From positions 1 through 9,342 of the forward strand of contig URWG01000065.1 in NCBI GenBank assembly GCA_900551495.1: DNA of 9,342 nt. The letters are read 5' to 3'. The translations under genes and the position numbers were made by a program. Under the pieces are notes generated by a model. It made no database searches, was not told the DNA's origin, and saw only the letters and a program-made list of their open reading frames with translations. Below are positions 7,671 through 9,342 of the stretch, one piece after another (the first letter of the stretch is position 1; each line of letters starts with the position of its first letter). The DNA comes from an uncultured Eubacteriales bacterium. Its GTDB lineage: Bacteria > Bacillota > Clostridia > Oscillospirales > Oscillospiraceae.

Positions 7671-8030
7671 TTGTATACACCGAAAGAGCTCGCACTGCGA
7701 GCGGCAAAGGTCCTCGATGACCGCAAGGGACTGTCCGTAAAGCTGCTGGAGGTTGCGGACGTGACCAGTATTGCCGACTATTTCCTGATCTGCACCGGTA
7801 CCTCCGCGCCGCACGTCAAGACGCTCTGTGACAGCGTGGAGGCGGTCGTGGCGGACGAGCTGGGCGAACCGCTGCTGCATCGCGAGGGGCACCGCGGCGG
7901 GACGTGGGTGCTGCTGGACTTCGGCTGCCTCGTCGTCCATGTTTTTACCAACGAAACGAGAGAATTTTACAACCTTGAGCGCCTCTGGAACGACGCAAAG
8001 CAAATTCCGTTGAATTTCGAGGAGAATTAA
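7671..8030 (+). CDS. rsfS: Ribosomal silencing factor RsfS
   Basis: RsfS (Iojap/DUF143 family) binds ribosomal protein L14 on the 50S subunit and blocks joining with 30S, lowering translation when nutrients run low. The product has 119 residues, normal for the family. Typical segments are visible: IADYFLICTGTSAPHVKTL (34-52), REGHRGGTWVLLDFGCLVVHVF (71-92) and ETREFYNLERLWNDA (95-109), the last being the family's C-terminal hallmark. The start is TTG at 7671, set by a strong ribosome binding site six bases upstream; the protein then begins MYTPKELALRAAKVL, as expected. The TAA stop directly abuts the leuS ATG, so the two genes are very likely translationally coupled. Confidence 0.96.
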   Translation: MYTPKELALRAAKVLDDRKGLSVKLLEVADVTSIADYFLICTGTSAPHVKTLCDSVEAVVADELGEPLLHREGHRGGTWVLLDFGCLVVHVFTNETREFYNLERLWNDAKQIPLNFEEN

Positions 8031-8876
8031 ATGAAATACGATTTTACAGCCATTGAAGAAAAATGGCACCGAATTTGGGAGGAAAAGCAGCTTTATCAGG
8101 CGGAAACGGGCGCGGAAAAGGAAAAATTCTATGCGCTGATCGAGTTCCCTTACCCCTCCGGCGTCGGTCTGCACGTCGGTCACGCCCGCCCGTATACCGC
8201 GATGGACGTGATCGCCCGCAAGCATCGGATGCAGGGGCAGAACGTCCTGTTCCCGATGGGCTACGACGCGTTCGGTCTGCCGACCGAGAACTTCGCAATC
8301 AAGAATCATGTCCATCCCGCCGTCGTGACGAAGAATAATATCGCCACCTTCCGCTCCCAGCTCAAGGCGCTCGGCTACAGCTTCGACTGGGACCGCGAGA
8401 TCAACACCACCGACCCGAAGTATTTCAAGTGGACGCAGTGGATTTTCCTGCAGCTTTACAAGCACGGGCTTGCGTATAAGGCGCAGATGCCGGTCAATTG
8501 GTGCACCTCCTGTAAGTGCGTGCTTGCCAACGAGGAGGTCGTGGAGAACGTCTGCGAGCGCTGCGGCAGCCCGGTCATTCGCCGTGAGCAGAGCCAGTGG
8601 ATGCTGCGCATTACGCAGTATGCCCAACGGCTGCTGGACGATTTGGACACTGTGGATTTCCCCGACCGCGTGAAGGCACAGCAGCGCAACTGGATCGGTC
8701 ATTCCACCGGCGCGGAGGTTCGCTTCTCCTCGACGCTCGGCGACGATATTCTGATTTATACCACCCGTCCGGATACGCTGTTCGGCGCGACCTATATGGT
8801 CCTCTCGCCGGAGCACGCGCTGCTTGCCGAGTGGATGGATCGGCTGGAAAATGCCGACGAGGTTGGAAAACGTTGA
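8031..8876 (+). CDS. leuS: Leucyl-tRNA synthetase, N-terminal part before a frameshift
   Basis: LeuRS charges tRNA-Leu with leucine using ATP, in the cytoplasm. This frame gives 281 residues of a protein normally over 800 long. Visible are the class I HVGH motif (48-51) in FPYPSGVGLHVGHARPYT, GYDAFGLPTENFAI (78-90), a zinc-binding CxxC...CxxC pair (Cys 158, 161, 175, 178) and the beginning of the CP1 editing domain, TTRPDTLFGATYMVLSPEHA (244-263). After LENADEV (residue 278) the frame reads GKR and stops at TGA 8874. The normal protein continues in the +1 frame, so the stop is caused by a 19-base insertion rather than a true end. The ATG directly follows the rsfS stop and has GGAG at 8021-8024. 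No T-box leader precedes the gene. Confidence 0.93.
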   Translation: MKYDFTAIEEKWHRIWEEKQLYQAETGAEKEKFYALIEFPYPSGVGLHVGHARPYTAMDVIARKHRMQGQNVLFPMGYDAFGLPTENFAIKNHVHPAVVTKNNIATFRSQLKALGYSFDWDREINTTDPKYFKWTQWIFLQLYKHGLAYKAQMPVNWCTSCKCVLANEEVVENVCERCGSPVIRREQSQWMLRITQYAQRLLDDLDTVDFPDRVKAQQRNWIGHSTGAEVRFSSTLGDDILIYTTRPDTLFGATYMVLSPEHALLAEWMDRLENADEVGKR

Positions 8877-8883
8877 TGAGATC
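8846..8883 (+). repeat. Imperfect 19-base tandem duplication causing the leuS frameshift
   Basis: GGAAAATGCCGACGAGGTT (8846-8864) is followed directly by GGAAAACGTTGATGAGATC (8865-8883). Thirteen of 19 positions match and all six differences are transitions. In their own frames they encode ENADEV and ENVDEI, two versions of the same LeuRS segment. Removing either copy restores one continuous frame into KAYQAEAAAKSDFE. The divergence suggests two alleles joined together rather than a fresh duplication. Confidence 0.9.
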
Positions 8884-9342
8884 AAGGCCTATCAGGCCGA
8901 GGCGGCGGCAAAGTCCGACTTTGAGCGCACGGAGCTGGTCAAGGACAAGACCGGCGTGATGCTCAAGGGCGTCAAGGGTATCAACCCCGTCAACGGTAAG
9001 GAGATCCCGATCTTCATTTCCGACTATGTTCTTGCGACCTACGGTACCGGTGCGATCATGGCGGTTCCGGCGCACGATGACCGTGACTGGGCGTTTGCAA
9101 AGAAGTTCGGCTGCGAGATCATTGAGGTCGTCAAGGGCGGCAATGTCGAGGAAGCGGCGTTTACCGACTGCGCCACGGGCGTGATGGTCAACTCCGGCTT
9201 TATGGACGGTATGAGTGTCGAGGAGGCAAAAAAGGCGATCATTGACTTCCTCACGGAAAAGGGCATCGGCCGGAAGAAGGAGAACTACAAGCTCCGCGAC
9301 TGGGTGTTCTCCCGTCAGCGCTACTGGGGCGAGCCGATCCCC
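8866..9342 (+). CDS. leuS: Leucyl-tRNA synthetase, continuation after the frameshift (3' end beyond window)
   Basis: From 8866 the frame shifted by one from the upstream ORF stays open to the right edge and reads ENVDEIKAYQAEAAAKSDFERTELVK-like LeuRS sequence. It contains the rest of the CP1 editing domain, including YGTGAIMAVPAHDDRDWAFA (9040-9099) with the Asp residues used to clear mischarged tRNA, and it reaches the return to the catalytic core at KLRDWVFSRQRYWGEPIP (9289-9342). The KMSKS loop, anticodon-binding and C-terminal domains lie outside. The lack of other damage suggests the gene was functional until very recently, or is intact in the real genome. This is the same gene as the ORF starting at 8031, not a separate protein; it has no start of its own. 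Confidence 0.92.

Noticed and set aside
8862..8883. Programmed +1 frameshift in leuS
   Set aside because: No slippery sequence fits: slipping from CGT to GTT would mispair, and the product would contain the same segment twice. The tandem duplication explains the shift better.
6582..8885. 767-codon open frame on the minus strand across the LCP gene, rsfS and leuS
   Set aside because: It spans three clearly recognisable plus-strand genes; the stop codons of those genes simply read as sense codons in antisense. No recognisable domain.

Overview
The window looks like a chromosomal housekeeping region of a GC-rich Firmicute, most likely a clostridial lineage close to Oscillospiraceae/Ruminococcaceae. 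This placement is inferred from strong AGGAGG-type ribosome binding sites, the gene complement (smc, ftsY, YhbY, NadD, YqeK, an LCP protein, RsfS, leuS) and the high GC content judged by eye. No marker gene fixes the genus. All recognised genes are on the + strand and tightly packed, so they probably form one or two operons.

Layout: the window opens inside smc (5' end missing). Four bases after smc comes ftsY. A 52-base gap after ftsY holds a possible 12-codon leader ORF and a hairpin that could mask the ribosome binding site of rdgB. rdgB overlaps yhbY by 14 bases. Nineteen bases later is one long ORF fusing NadD to the HD hydrolase YqeK. A 186-base gap follows, the only sizeable non-coding stretch; it is packed with short perfect inverted repeats and lies downstream of a good promoter-like sequence inside the yqeK half. 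Then come a membrane-anchored LytR-CpsA-Psr (LCP) family protein with several missing family residues, rsfS with a TTG start, and leuS, which starts directly after the rsfS stop and runs off the right edge.

The genes share the themes of chromosome organisation (SMC), membrane targeting (FtsY), nucleotide-pool cleaning (RdgB), ribosome assembly and silencing (YhbY, RsfS), NAD and Ap4A metabolism (NadD-YqeK), cell envelope (LCP) and translation (LeuRS).

The strongest anomaly is in leuS. Two diverged 19-base tandem copies at 8846-8883 shift the reading frame. The copies encode alternative versions of the same short peptide and differ only by transitions, which points to two strain alleles joined by assembly, or to a true disrupting duplication. 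Other points worth checking are the NadD-YqeK fusion, the structured 6199-6340 element, the internal promoter, the leader ORF before rdgB and the degenerate LCP domain. I found no defence system, CRISPR array, mobile element, tRNA or rRNA.
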